Source: Saccoglossus kowalevskii (lineage: Eukaryota; Hemichordata; Enteropneusta; Harrimaniidae). Taken from it: a stretch of DNA of 34,138 nt. Under the pieces are notes generated by a model. That model was not told the DNA's origin, did no database searches, and saw nothing but the letters and a program-made list of their open reading frames with translations. How positions within the stretch are numbered: the first letter of the stretch is position 1; each line of letters starts with the position of its first letter. This document shows, in pieces, positions 1 through 8,553 of the stretch. The stretch spans positions 177,222 through 211,359 of the forward strand of contig NW_003116454.1 of NCBI RefSeq assembly GCF_000003605.2. The letters are read 5' to 3'. Made by a program: the position numbers and the translations under genes.

Positions 1-316
1 AGTTCAAACTTCACACACACATGGTACATCATGTCACAAACAGATATGTGCATTTTTTTCATGATCTGCTTAACAATAGCGGAATGATGGCCATTTTAAG
101 GCCGAAAATGCATCAAAATCACGTATTTTCACAATTCCAGAACCGGATCTCAGTCATGCATGGATGGATTTTGTTCAGATTTAGCACAATGTGTTGTACA
201 TATGCAGGTGCATTTCGGTCATGATCTGCTTTGAATGTATATGTCACTCAAATATGAACGGAACGGGGACGTGTCATTGACAATGACTTGTTCCTAAATA
301 ATTGTGTTTATTGCAG
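1..316 (+). other. Intron of the kinesin gene (3' part only)
   Basis: This is the end of the intron upstream of the first visible exon, closing in tttattgcag. It holds two copies of the 13-mer tcatgatctgctt (59-71 and 219-231) inside longer, weakly similar stretches, suggesting an old ~160-bp tandem duplication. No coding signal is seen. Confidence 0.7.
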
Positions 317-463
317 GTTCCAATCATATGTATATTTTCAAGAATCCTCTGAAACCATGTAAAGATCGTAAATTAGCCGAGACTATTGATTGGGAGTTTG
401 CACAGACAGAAATCGCACAAGCCAAAGGTTTTGCTACTGGTGGTATGGCTGGACTGAGTAAAG
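317..463 (+). CDS. KIF28: Kinesin exon a (end of FHA region)
   Basis: The acceptor is ttgcag|GTTCC and the donor AAAG|gtaatt; entry and exit are both phase 1. It encodes GSNHMYIFKNP..., the last strand of the FHA domain, followed by the DWEFAQTEIAQAKG helix that follows the FHA domain in kinesin-3 motors. Confidence 0.88.
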
Positions 464-3400
464 GTAATTAAAAAATATCTCATTTACGTTCTGGGGATTT
501 AAAAAAAAAAATTTATTATTCTTCTTCATGAACATCACTTCAAGAAAGAGCTAAAACGTAAAAATGATGTTAGTTTTGCTAATGAATATGAAATATTGAA
601 AGTAGACTTCCTGTCCTGTTCTTTTCACACATTTCATTTAGAGAGTACCTGACGCTCTTATGCCTTAAGAAATCCATACAAACATTTAACAATTTAGCCT
701 TCAAACCCAGTGAATGTCTATTGTTTACAAATCTAACTTTATTTAGGGGAGCTCACTTATATTCATATCTCTGAAGTTAATTTCTTGTTACCCATCGATG
801 TACTATCTCAACATTAATGATGTATATATTGTTCAGCAGATATGATACACATTTCATACAATATGGCAATGCAAATTTAATCTGCTCTAGAGATGGAAAC
901 ATTATTTTAGTTGCCAATTTGGATGGATAGAGAAATTCTATGTTGCTAAAAATAAGCTCTTTGTGTAAAATGCATGTAAAGTCTGTTTCATAATTCCTCA
1001 CCCCCCCAATAATAAAAAATTACCAGCACATAATGTTAGCATTTCTAAAACAAAGCATGTCGTTTAACTATCGTCAGATCAACAACGAGCTCAAGAACAA
1101 GTTTTAGAAATCCTTCCATTAGTAAGTGAAGCGAATGCTATCAGTGAAGAACTCAATAAACACAAAGGGTTTGAGGTGGTACTTATCAGTGCAGCCGCAC
1201 AGGAAGGTGGCAAGGAAACAAAGTAAGTACAGCCTGTCTGTATAAATTGGATGCAGCTGAACTAAACTTGTCAAAATCAAAGCTGCCTAGCTAATCTGTC
1301 AACGGTTCCCTCTTTTCATCAGAAAATCAAAAAATAGTCCCGTTTAAAATAGGCACGTTCTTTCAGAAGATTAGAACAAAAATAGCCAAACTTTTGAGTA
1401 AAAACTGAAAACTGACACAAATTTTGTCTTTTGGCTTCAAAATTAGGGTTCATTTCCAGAAATATTGAAGAATATAAGAAAAGAAGTGCAGAATGATTTG
1501 AGTGAAAAGGTTAAACATAGATAAATACTTTATATGAAAACTATTCATGCATTCATCAGTGTACCTTATTTAATCATTAATAGAGTTATGGTTAAGATGA
1601 AGAATTTGTTAAATGGAAACACTTGGCTGTGGGAACGAGGAAAGTTTATGAACAGAAGATACTTAATGCAGGCAAGTATAACATCCCGACAAAACCAGAC
1701 TTCTGCCATAGACCCACTCCCAACAAAAGTTTTTTTTCCTCATTCCATGTAATCATTGACCTAATGTTTATTTGTTTTCAGGATCTTTACCAAAGATGGT
1801 TGGATGGTGATGAGGATGTCAACAAAATTCCCAAAGAGGAAGATCCTTTCTGGGAACCTACAGAGGATGTCATGATTGGTAGTTGTAATGCCTTTTTACA
1901 AAGTTTAGGATACGCTTTAGATTTTGATGATGGGCTTGCGGTGACCGATTACAAAGTAAGTCTTCTCAACAACGTTTTTAAACATCATCATTTTTCACAT
2001 ACAAATTGAATATAATTTATTTTCAGGTCATGATTATTAAAAAAAATATGAGAAAAATAATGTAGGTTCAGAGGGTTTAATTAATTATTAAACTTAATTA
2101 ACTCATCAAGATTCATCTATTAGGTTGGTTGGCTACCATTAAAACGTATCACCAGATTTTCCTAACTTTTACCATATGGCTTTGTTTTATGCTGTACTTC
2201 ACAAAGTTCTGATAAAAATTGTCTTGTTATTGTGACTTACTTCTAAACTCAATTTGGATTAATCGGGATCATGTCATGGATTATCCAAGTCTAAGACCAG
2301 TGTTAACCATTCATCAAACAATTCTTCTGTATTCCTCTGTTAAATAACTGTTTTGTTTTGTTTTAGGGCACAGATGAAGGCACAATGTATATAAATATTA
2401 CTCCATGCACACAGACTGGCAAACCTATAGATGAAGATATGTTTGTTGATGATCCTTTTGAGTTATTAGGAAAACCTTTTCATTTTAAGGTAACTGAGAT
2501 CCACTGTTTGATATCACGGAAATGACAAAATATGAAGTGAAGATTTGACTGGATCCTAGGGAGTCAAATTGACTTTCCTTGGGTCCTAAGGAGTGACAGT
2601 CTCTTTTGTAGCAGTGAATATTTCTCTGGGGTCCATGAGACAGGGATTTGTGAAATTGACTTTTTAAGCAGTTAAGATTTCTCAGAGTCCACAAGACAGG
2701 GAGTCACAGTGACTTCTGGGAAATTTTGTCCTCAACAAACACTTTTTATGAAATAAGGAGCTTTTAAGCAACCAAAATTGTAACTGTACTTTTATTGTAA
2801 ACTTTATTGTTATTATTTCTTTTGAAGGGATGAAACTCAATTCAGTGTTTGAATTATTACATTTCAGGTGAATGTTAAAAGCTGTGATGTGAACAAAGCC
2901 AGATATTCTAAGGGACTGTTTGTAAAGTATCGTGTGCATGACCAGGATGACTACACCCAGACAAAGACCTTATCCGGATCTCTCTCGCCAGAGTGGAATC
3001 ATTCTAAGGTCGTCTCATTTCCAAGTATGACAAAGGACCATTTGGAATATTTTGATTCCGGATGCATTACATTCTTGCTCTATGGTGTACAAGAGGATAC
3101 AATGCCGGATTCGAATCTCAGCAAAATGTCAACCAAAGTATGAATACTTTTCTAAATATTTTGTTAATGTCTTTGACAAATTTTCGATGGCCGATCTATT
3201 TATTTCAGCCAATGCTTTATTAGTTGTGGGATTATATATTATTAAATTTTTTTTTCAGGAAATTCGGGAGATGGAATCAATACAGAGCAAAGCAAATAAT
3301 ATGAAACTCAGGAGAAAAGATACTCAGTTTGGACTTGATACGCCTAGCGATTTAACTCAAATTAAGGCGGAGTACGTGCTTCTGCAGAAGAAGTTTGACA

Positions 3401-6400
3401 GACTTGAGAGAAAGGAAAGACGACTTCAGGTGGGAATTGCATGTTTTTCAATTGACTTTGACTTTGAATGTGATTGGATTTATCTGGATGTTATTATCCC
3501 TGACCAATTTACCTTTTAAGTGAAAAACATTTCTAATATGTGATAAAATAAGTATAATGACAAGTGTCAGTCCTACTTTTCAGATTTGTTGTGTTTTAAA
3601 ATAGAGATGTTAACCTTTTCACCAACAGTTCTCCCCTTCCATCACAAATTCACAAAATAGTCTCGTTTATAGTCTGCACTAAAATAACCAATTCTTTTGA
3701 GTAAAAACTGAAAATTCACTCAATTTTGTCTGTTGGCTCCAAAATTAGGGTTCATTTCCAGAAATATTGAGGAATTTAAGAATAAAGTGCAGAAAAATTT
3801 GGGCGAGAAAATCTGATGGTGAAAAGGTTAAAATAGAGATGTTAACGATTCGATGTTCATTGTTGCTTCTAGGATATATGCAAAGATTGGGAAAATAAAC
3901 CTGTGGAACAACAACAGTATGAACCATTTTTCAGAGCAGTGTCCGCGGTGGCATATAGTACTGGTACGAAACTCAAAACACGTGTTCATCTTATCAACCG
4001 GGTATGTATCAATTGTGTTTGGTATTTGACGATAAATTAACATAATTAACTAACAAGAAGTTATAGATACTTGATGATTTGATAAGGATGAGCAGTTATT
4101 GAAAATAAAATTAATTGGATTTGTTGGAGTTATGTATTAGCCTCTAGTGTAGTTACAAATGCATGATTTGTAGAAAGAATTGCCCAAAAAATATTTGTAC
4201 ACTTAAATGTCAATATCCTAATGCTGTTGATAGAATTATATGGGGCAGATTCCATGAACAAAAATGTGCAAATACTTTATTTTTGCTTAAAAATTAATAT
4301 TTTGTGACATTTAACCTTTACATGTGTTGTGTTACTGGATTTGTTCTTTATTTTTAAATGTTCCAGTATTAATTGTATACTTCTTGATGTAAACCTCACG
4401 CATCCTCAAGGGTACAACTGCACTATGAAAACAGATTTGTTCAATTTAATTTCAAGAAAAGTATTCCTAAATGTCCTATGAAAGAGAATGTTATAAACTA
4501 TTTATAGTGCAGTTCCACCTTTAAAGATGTACCAGGATGTGTGGCCTTTGGTGTCACAAATAAAGGGGAAGACACGCTTGGTGTTGTGTGATGAGTGGTT
4601 TCGTTAAGGTCTGCAGATATAACCAAGCAGATGCAGTGCTAACACAATCTGCTCTATACATACAATAATAATGAGCTTTTTGTACCCATAATAGAATGCT
4701 ACAATTTGACCTCATTGATTCAGGAACCTGGTCAAGTTAACGACACCCCCACCCCACCCTATCCCACATACACAGTGTGTGCTCGCATCGCCACTATCAC
4801 TTCAAAGCCAAAGGCTTTGGTGGACATAATCTGCAGTGTTTAAACTAGATAACATAAGGTGTTTGTGTTTGCTGCAGCAATAACTGAGACAATTTGTAAC
4901 ACGTGTGATTTTCACTGTACATCTGTCATACAAAGCGTACTCATCTGTCTGCACATGCTCTGACTAACACCAACAACAAAAAACACAATTGATTAACTTT
5001 TTTCTTCTACCAGCAGTAATCTGGAGAATTCACATTATATACTAATAACATTAATGCTATTAAACATCAAAAGTGTCAGCATTTTGTAGCGTATTACCGG
5101 TATGAATTCTGAAAAGCAATTTGGTTTTTGCCATGGTTTTCTATGGTCTGTATTATGAGCACTACTGGTATACCTCAAAATGTCATTTTGATTTCAAGTT
5201 TATTGACAATTACAGGTACCATAGTTCTGTATGTTGTTTAGGTTTCACCACTATTTCTAGATTAAGCCAAAATAAAAAAAGAAAGGTTTTGCTTCTCATC
5301 ATTGCACACATCAAGTTTGAAAACCTTCGTTTCACACAATTTTGTTTCCAATTTGGCATCCAACTCAATCATTAATGCATACCAGTGAAGTGTGCCTGAT
5401 TTTACCACCCCCGCATCATTTTTTAATTTTTCCTTGGACGAGAAGCATAACCTTATTTTTTTTAGCCTCATTGATAACTGATTTATTTCTTTTTTACGCG
5501 TCTCGCTAACACGCGTGCTGTTGAATGCATGTTTCTATCTTATCAGATTTTACAGGGTCACAAATCAGTTCAAGGTGGTGCCGCTGGGGTTGCCAGTGTG
5601 AATGTAAGGCTCATTGATGTGTATCCATGTTTGAACAATAAGATGACATAGAATGCATAGAATTTTTTTTTTTACATATTTTTTATTCATTTTCATTTTT
5701 CTTGTTTTTATCTTCCATTTTTCTTGTTTTTTCGTGTTTGCAATTAGCTGCAAGGAGACAATGCGAGTATTCTTAGTTGTGATGACCTTCCCAAAAGCGT
5801 AAGATCCCCGGTGTTTGGAGTGCCGTGTATCACCCAGAAATTCTTCCTTCACTGACATTGTTTAACATCCATGAGTTGCTGTGATACCATGCTGCACAAC
5901 ACATTTGTTAATGTTCAGTGCATCTATTTATAACCATTTATGCCAATGAACTTGCTTGTACCCATGGTCGCTGTAATTGTAGTATGTAGTTTTATGTAAA
6001 TTATTGTGAACGCAATCACTGCTGCAGATTGACAGTGTAAATTTTCTAGGCACCGCAATCCCATGTATTGGTAACTTAATATTGGTCAACATTGTTTTTA
6101 ACTATAGGGGGCGCTGTTTGTATTTCTGTCTTCTTTCAATTTGAATTGCATAAATACATGTAACACATTTATAAAGTTAAAACCTTGTTAATATACTATA
6201 CCAAAATAAAAAAATTATAAAATATTCACTGTAGATAACAATTTTCATTTTTGGGGTTTTTAATTGCTTATTTTTATTTTTATAATATAAAAATCCATTT
6301 TAAATTCTCATAACACACAATAAAAAAACTCAATCTGCAATTCCTTCTGCACAGTAACCAGAAGGTATAAATGATTACTTTCTATCACTAGACGCAATGC

Positions 6401-7773
6401 TTTGTTTCCATACTGCAAATTTTTTGGCTCTGATCCCAAGTTCAAAATCACCAAAACGTTTTGCAGACATTCATCAATTAAAACCATGCTGTTTTCTCAC
6501 TTGATTACATATTTCACATGATTTTTTTTACTCAGTTCTGTGATATATATATATATATATATAGTTCTGTGCACTGTATGTCATCAATCAATTTCACATG
6601 GATTTTTGTGGTTTGGTGTACAGTGTGTTGTGTTTATCACTGCATGGCCAAGTCTGTGCATGCATCTGTCTGTGCATGTGTTTGCCTACCAGTGTGTGTC
6701 AATTTTTTTTTATGATAATAATGTTTCTTAATTTGCCTTAATTAAAACAAATGAATATTTAATTGTTATCATAATACCTACCTATACCTCCCACTATTGT
6801 TTTATTATAATTAAAAAAGTAAATTATAATACAACTACTAGTATTGCACTGACATATCCTACATTATACACCTGCATTGCCAAGTGCAGTGTGTTCTCAG
6901 TGTGTCACATGACTGGGGAGAGCCAATGAATGATGTGTGCATGCTTCATTATGCCCAGAAAAAAAAAATTATTGTGTTTTATGGTTATTGCGCATATAAG
7001 GTAAAAAAAAATTGTATTTCACAGCTTTTATTGTCGGAATTTCAGATGAAATGAAGGGAAAATTCACTTTAAAAGAACAATCAAAATAAAAGGATAAATT
7101 GATTGACAATTTTTCGAATAAAATTAAACAAACGACAGCGTTTTGACCAGAAGCTTTTTTTTTTCTGGGCCTTACTCCCAGTCATGAGAACTCTGACTAT
7201 ACTTGTAAATGTGATATAACATTCGTGATTATTAAATTTTAGATGCATACATAGAGATTCTTCATATAAATCCTAGATTACTGTAAGGTTGTTAAAATCC
7301 AATGTCAACATTATCTAGCTATATGTAATTGTATTATTGTATTCACTTTAACTTGAGCAAATATTTTACATAAATAATTATGATATCTACAATAAATGAG
7401 TAAATAATTCAATATTTTGTGATATGAAAAGTAAAATGTCAGCACATTCATACAATGAACTTTCATCCTTATCTGGTATCACATTTGCATATTGATCTTT
7501 GCTAACTAATTAATACAAATTTTAGGTAATACATTTGCATATTGCATTGTCTATTCAACAACCAACCAATCAGCACATTCCTACAACCCACCATATATGG
7601 TAACAATTTACATAATCCCCCCTTGCATATTCTACATAGTTTTCATGTATTATTTGTCTATTTCTTATTAGGTAATGCAGCAAACCAACAATACAAATGG
7701 TAAAACGAAATCTCCCAAAGCAAACAAGAAACAAGACAAAGCTGAAAACAGCAAAACCTGTTTAGTCATGTAA
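317..7773 (+). CDS. KIF28: Kinesin-3 heavy chain, KIF28/KLP-6-like (3' part, 11 exons, gene span)
   Basis: This is a microtubule motor of the kinesin-3 family; only the part after the motor domain lies in the window. Joining 317-463, 1078-1222, 1584-1671, 1782-1955, 2367-2489, 2868-3137, 3259-3429, 3873-4001, 5547-5603, 5748-5798 and 7672-7773 gives one frame of 485 codons plus TAA, with every intron phase matching. Relative to this fragment, residues 1-20 are the end of the FHA region (SNHMYIFKNP), followed by DWEFAQTEIA as in KIF1-type kinesins. Residues 50-127 are helical and run into RRYLMQDLYQRW. Residues 140-190 carry DPFWEP and the conserved FDDGLAVTDYKG. Residues 226-316 look like the C2-like segment, 317-373 are a charged coiled coil, and 374-416 are a conserved tail. 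There is no PH domain as in KIF1A/B, which favours KIF28/KLP-6. The last four residues are CLVM. Family assignment is from recalled motifs. The 5' exons, including the motor, are outside the window. Confidence 0.87.
464..1077 (+). other. Kinesin intron, 614 bp
   Basis: GT-AG intron of AT-rich sequence, with a C run at about 1001-1008. The acceptor tract before 1078 (tttaactatcgtcag) is poor in pyrimidines. No other structure is seen. Confidence 0.75.
1078..1222 (+). CDS. KIF28: Kinesin exon b (helical stalk)
   Basis: Acceptor cgtcag|AT and donor ACAAA|gtaagt; phase 1 in, phase 2 out. It encodes DQQRAQEQVLEILPLVSEAN..., an amphipathic helix followed by KGFEVVLISAA. Frame and phase match both neighbouring exons. 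Confidence 0.87.
1223..1583 (+). other. Kinesin intron carrying a decayed short inverted-repeat element
   Basis: This 361-bp GT-AG intron is mostly filled by a relative (about 1292-1510) of the 214-bp element found at 3614-3827. The two align over most of their length, for example through aattagggttcatttccag. The right end, GTGAAAAGG followed by TTAA, is kept; the left terminus has decayed. Confidence 0.7.
1292..1510. mobile_element. CCTTTT-family MITE, decayed copy 1
   Basis: It is similar to the intact copy at 3614-3827: both have AAATAGTC, TTTTGAGTAAAAACTGAAAA, AATTAGGGTTCATTTCCAG and a right end GTGAAAAGG|TTAA. The left inverted repeat is not recognisable. It is too short to code and so non-autonomous. 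Confidence 0.65.
1584..1671 (+). CDS. KIF28: Kinesin exon c, followed by a GC donor
   Basis: The acceptor is ttaatag|AGTT and the exon enters in phase 2. It encodes VMVKMKNLLNGNTWLWERGK, then FMNRRYLMQ. The exon must end after CAG at 1671 to join in phase 0 to DLYQRWLDG, giving the conserved kinesin-3 sequence RRYLMQDLYQRW. The intron therefore begins GCAAGT rather than GT. Reading through instead gives an unrelated tail that ends at a stop near 1750. Confidence 0.85.
1782..1955 (+). CDS. KIF28: Kinesin exon d
   Basis: Acceptor ttgttttcag|GAT, donor TACAAA|gtaagt, phase 0 at both ends, 58 codons. It encodes DLYQRWLDGDED..., the DPFWEP motif and LDFDDGLAVTDYK, which closely resembles the same region in KIF1-type kinesins. 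Confidence 0.9.
1956..2366 (+). other. Kinesin intron, 411 bp
   Basis: GT-AG intron. It contains an A/T palindromic stretch at about 2077-2104 (ttaattaattattaaacttaattaa). Nothing else is seen. Confidence 0.7.
2367..2489 (+). CDS. KIF28: Kinesin exon e
   Basis: Acceptor ttttgttttag|GGC, donor TTTAAG|gtaact, phase 0, 41 codons. It encodes GTDEGTMYINITPCTQTGKP followed by an acidic stretch and FELLGKPFHFK, leading into the C2-like region. Confidence 0.88.
2490..2867 (+). other. Kinesin intron with degenerate local repeats
   Basis: GT-AG intron of 378 bp. Between about 2540 and 2720 there are several diverged copies of a ~70-bp motif built around GGGTCC..AGGAGTgACAGT and GACAGGGA, suggesting a decayed tandem repeat. 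Confidence 0.5.
2868..3137 (+). CDS. KIF28: Kinesin exon f (C2-like region)
   Basis: Acceptor acatttcag|GTG, donor ACCAAA|gtatga, phase 0, 90 codons. It encodes VNVKSCDVNKARYSKGLFVK, then YRVHDQDDYTQTKTLSGSLSPEWNH in shortened description, and GCITFLLYG. The order beta strand, variable loop, SPEWNH and a second strand is typical of C2-like folds in kinesin-3 tails. Domain naming is inference. Confidence 0.9.
3259..3429 (+). CDS. KIF28: Kinesin exon g (coiled coil)
   Basis: Acceptor ttttttcag|GAA, donor CTTCAG|gtggga, phase 0, 57 codons. It encodes EIREMESIQSKANNMKLRRK and IKAEYVLLQKKFDRLERKER: heptad-like, very charged, probably a coiled coil. Confidence 0.88.
3430..3872 (+). other. Kinesin intron carrying an intact short TTAA element
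   Basis: 443-bp GT-AG intron. About half of it is the 214-bp inverted-repeat element at 3614-3827. The element's right-flank duplication ends only 27 bp before exon h, so the present branch-site region borders the insertion. Confidence 0.75.
3614..3827. mobile_element. CCTTTT-family MITE, copy 2, TTAA-flanked
   Basis: The termini are inverted repeats: CCTTTTCACCA at the left and TGGTGAAAAGG at the right (11 of 11). Both ends abut TTAA (3610-3613 and 3828-3831). A piggyBac-like non-autonomous element would show a TTAA target duplication. A longer identical 18-bp direct repeat, TTAAAATAGAGATGTTAA, flanks it at 3596-3613 and 3828-3845. There is no coding capacity. Confidence 0.8.
3873..4001 (+). 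CDS. KIF28: Kinesin exon h (tail)
   Basis: Acceptor ttgcttctag|GAT, donor AACCGG|gtatgt, phase 0, 43 codons. It encodes DICKDWENKPVEQQQYEPFF and AVAYSTGTKLKTRVHLINR, a conserved-looking block near the C terminus. Confidence 0.88.
4002..5546 (+). other. Kinesin intron, 1545 bp
   Basis: GT-AG intron. It contains a 115-bp inverted-repeat element (4408-4522). The rest is AT-rich and without recognisable content; ORFs at 5121-5375 and on the minus strand are short and low-complexity. Confidence 0.7.
4408..4522. mobile_element. Short inverted-repeat element, 115 bp
   Basis: The left arm AAGGGTACAACTGCACTAT pairs with the right arm ATAGTGCAGTTCCACCTTT with two or three mismatches. It could be a MITE or a simple hairpin. 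No clear target duplication was found. Confidence 0.45.
5547..5603 (+). CDS. KIF28: Kinesin exon i (57-nt symmetric exon)
   Basis: Acceptor ttatcag|ATTTTACAG, donor GTGAAT|gtaagg, phase 0 at both ends. It encodes ILQGHKSVQGGAAGVASVN. A second AG nine bases downstream (exon start 5556) would also keep the frame and drop ILQ. The low-complexity sequence makes it less certain than exons a-h. Confidence 0.65.
5748..5798 (+). CDS. KIF28: Kinesin exon j (51-nt symmetric exon)
   Basis: The acceptor is gcaattag|CTG after a long T/C tract, and the donor is AAAAGC|gtaaga; phase 0 at both ends. It encodes LQGDNASILSCDDLPKS. Like exon i it can be skipped without changing frame. Confidence 0.65.
5799..7671 (+). 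other. Kinesin intron, 1873 bp
   Basis: GT-AG intron before the last exon. It contains an (AT)n microsatellite at 6544-6563 and two copies of acatttgcatattg near 7489 and 7531, each with an octamer ATTTGCAT. No further exon that fits the phase and shows conservation was found. Confidence 0.65.
6544..6563. repeat. (AT)n microsatellite
   Basis: About ten uninterrupted AT dinucleotides. Confidence 0.9.
7672..7773 (+). CDS. KIF28: Kinesin last exon, ending in a CaaX-like C-L-V-M
   Basis: Acceptor tttcttattag|GTAATG, phase 0. It encodes 33 residues and TAA (7771-7773): VMQQTNNTNG, then a lysine-rich stretch KTKSPKANKKQDK, then AENSKTCLVM. The final four residues (codons 7759-7770) fit the CaaX consensus with X = Met, which protein farnesyltransferase normally accepts. 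Seven lysines just before it resemble the polybasic regions that help prenylated proteins hold on to membranes. The splice to this exon is inferred from the phase and the strong acceptor, without transcript data. Confidence 0.75.
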   Translation, partial: VMQQTNNTNGKTKSPKANKKQDKAENSKTCLVM

Positions 7774-8553
7774 CATCTATATTCATTTACATTTTAAAGT
7801 ATTTTATTAAAAAAAAACAATAATATTAATATTAACCATGTAATTGTGCTTTTGAAATTTTGTATTCTTTATTTCCCTGAAAAGCAATATTTCTGAACTT
7901 GTTATGAAAGAGTTTAAAATTGAAGATCACAGATTCATGAGTGCTTCTACGTGAATAATGTAGCAAATATCAGATCTGTCCGGCTAAGAAATGTATTTTT
8001 CCTCACATACATAATACTCAGCTTCAGAGCATCAGGTACATTTAACACATGAACTAGGTAATTATTTAAATCATGCCTGATCAAAAATATTATCATTTTT
8101 CTGCTATCCTGGAGACAAATATTTTTCTGTTAAATTTTAGGAAAAAAGTAGTCTTCAGTAAAATCAGTCTAAAACTTTCTATTCATTATCAGCTATTTGC
8201 TTCTGTGTATGGACTGGACTGTGACACATATATCATGACAGAGACAAACTCTATCAAAGTATGGTCATAGATTTACTGAATCGCATATAAATAAAAAAAA
8301 TCAACATTTGAGCAAAAATTTGTGCTTTTAAATATGCCAGGCACTAAACCAAAACCAAAAGTCGCCAGCTTAAATTTTGTACGACTATCACACATATACA
8401 TGTATATTATCATACAGGTATTTAGCAGTTTGTCAATAAATGATATCAAAATTTGAAGATGATGAAAATTGCTGTCCCATGAAAAGTTTATTTGTGCCGC
8501 TTTGGTGTCAGAGTTTTGATCTATGATTGATTGACATCATCACGATATATTAC
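7774..8553 (+). other. Kinesin 3' UTR and flank
   Basis: AT-rich sequence. AATAAA hexamers at 8290-8295 and 8435-8440 are possible polyadenylation signals. A 65-codon ORF at 8073-8270 has no recognisable features. Confidence 0.6.
8290..8295 (+). terminator. Candidate polyadenylation signal of the kinesin gene
   Basis: The hexamer AATAAA lies 517 bp after the stop. Another lies at 8435-8440. The choice between them cannot be made from sequence. Confidence 0.4.

Noticed and set aside
1021-1077. An additional kinesin exon in the intron before 1078
   Set aside because: No frame-compatible open stretch with acceptor and donor; phases already match without it.
1623-2009. 128-codon ORF as a separate gene
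   Set aside because: It reads out of frame through exon c, through the intron and then in frame through exon d; the real product is the spliced kinesin.
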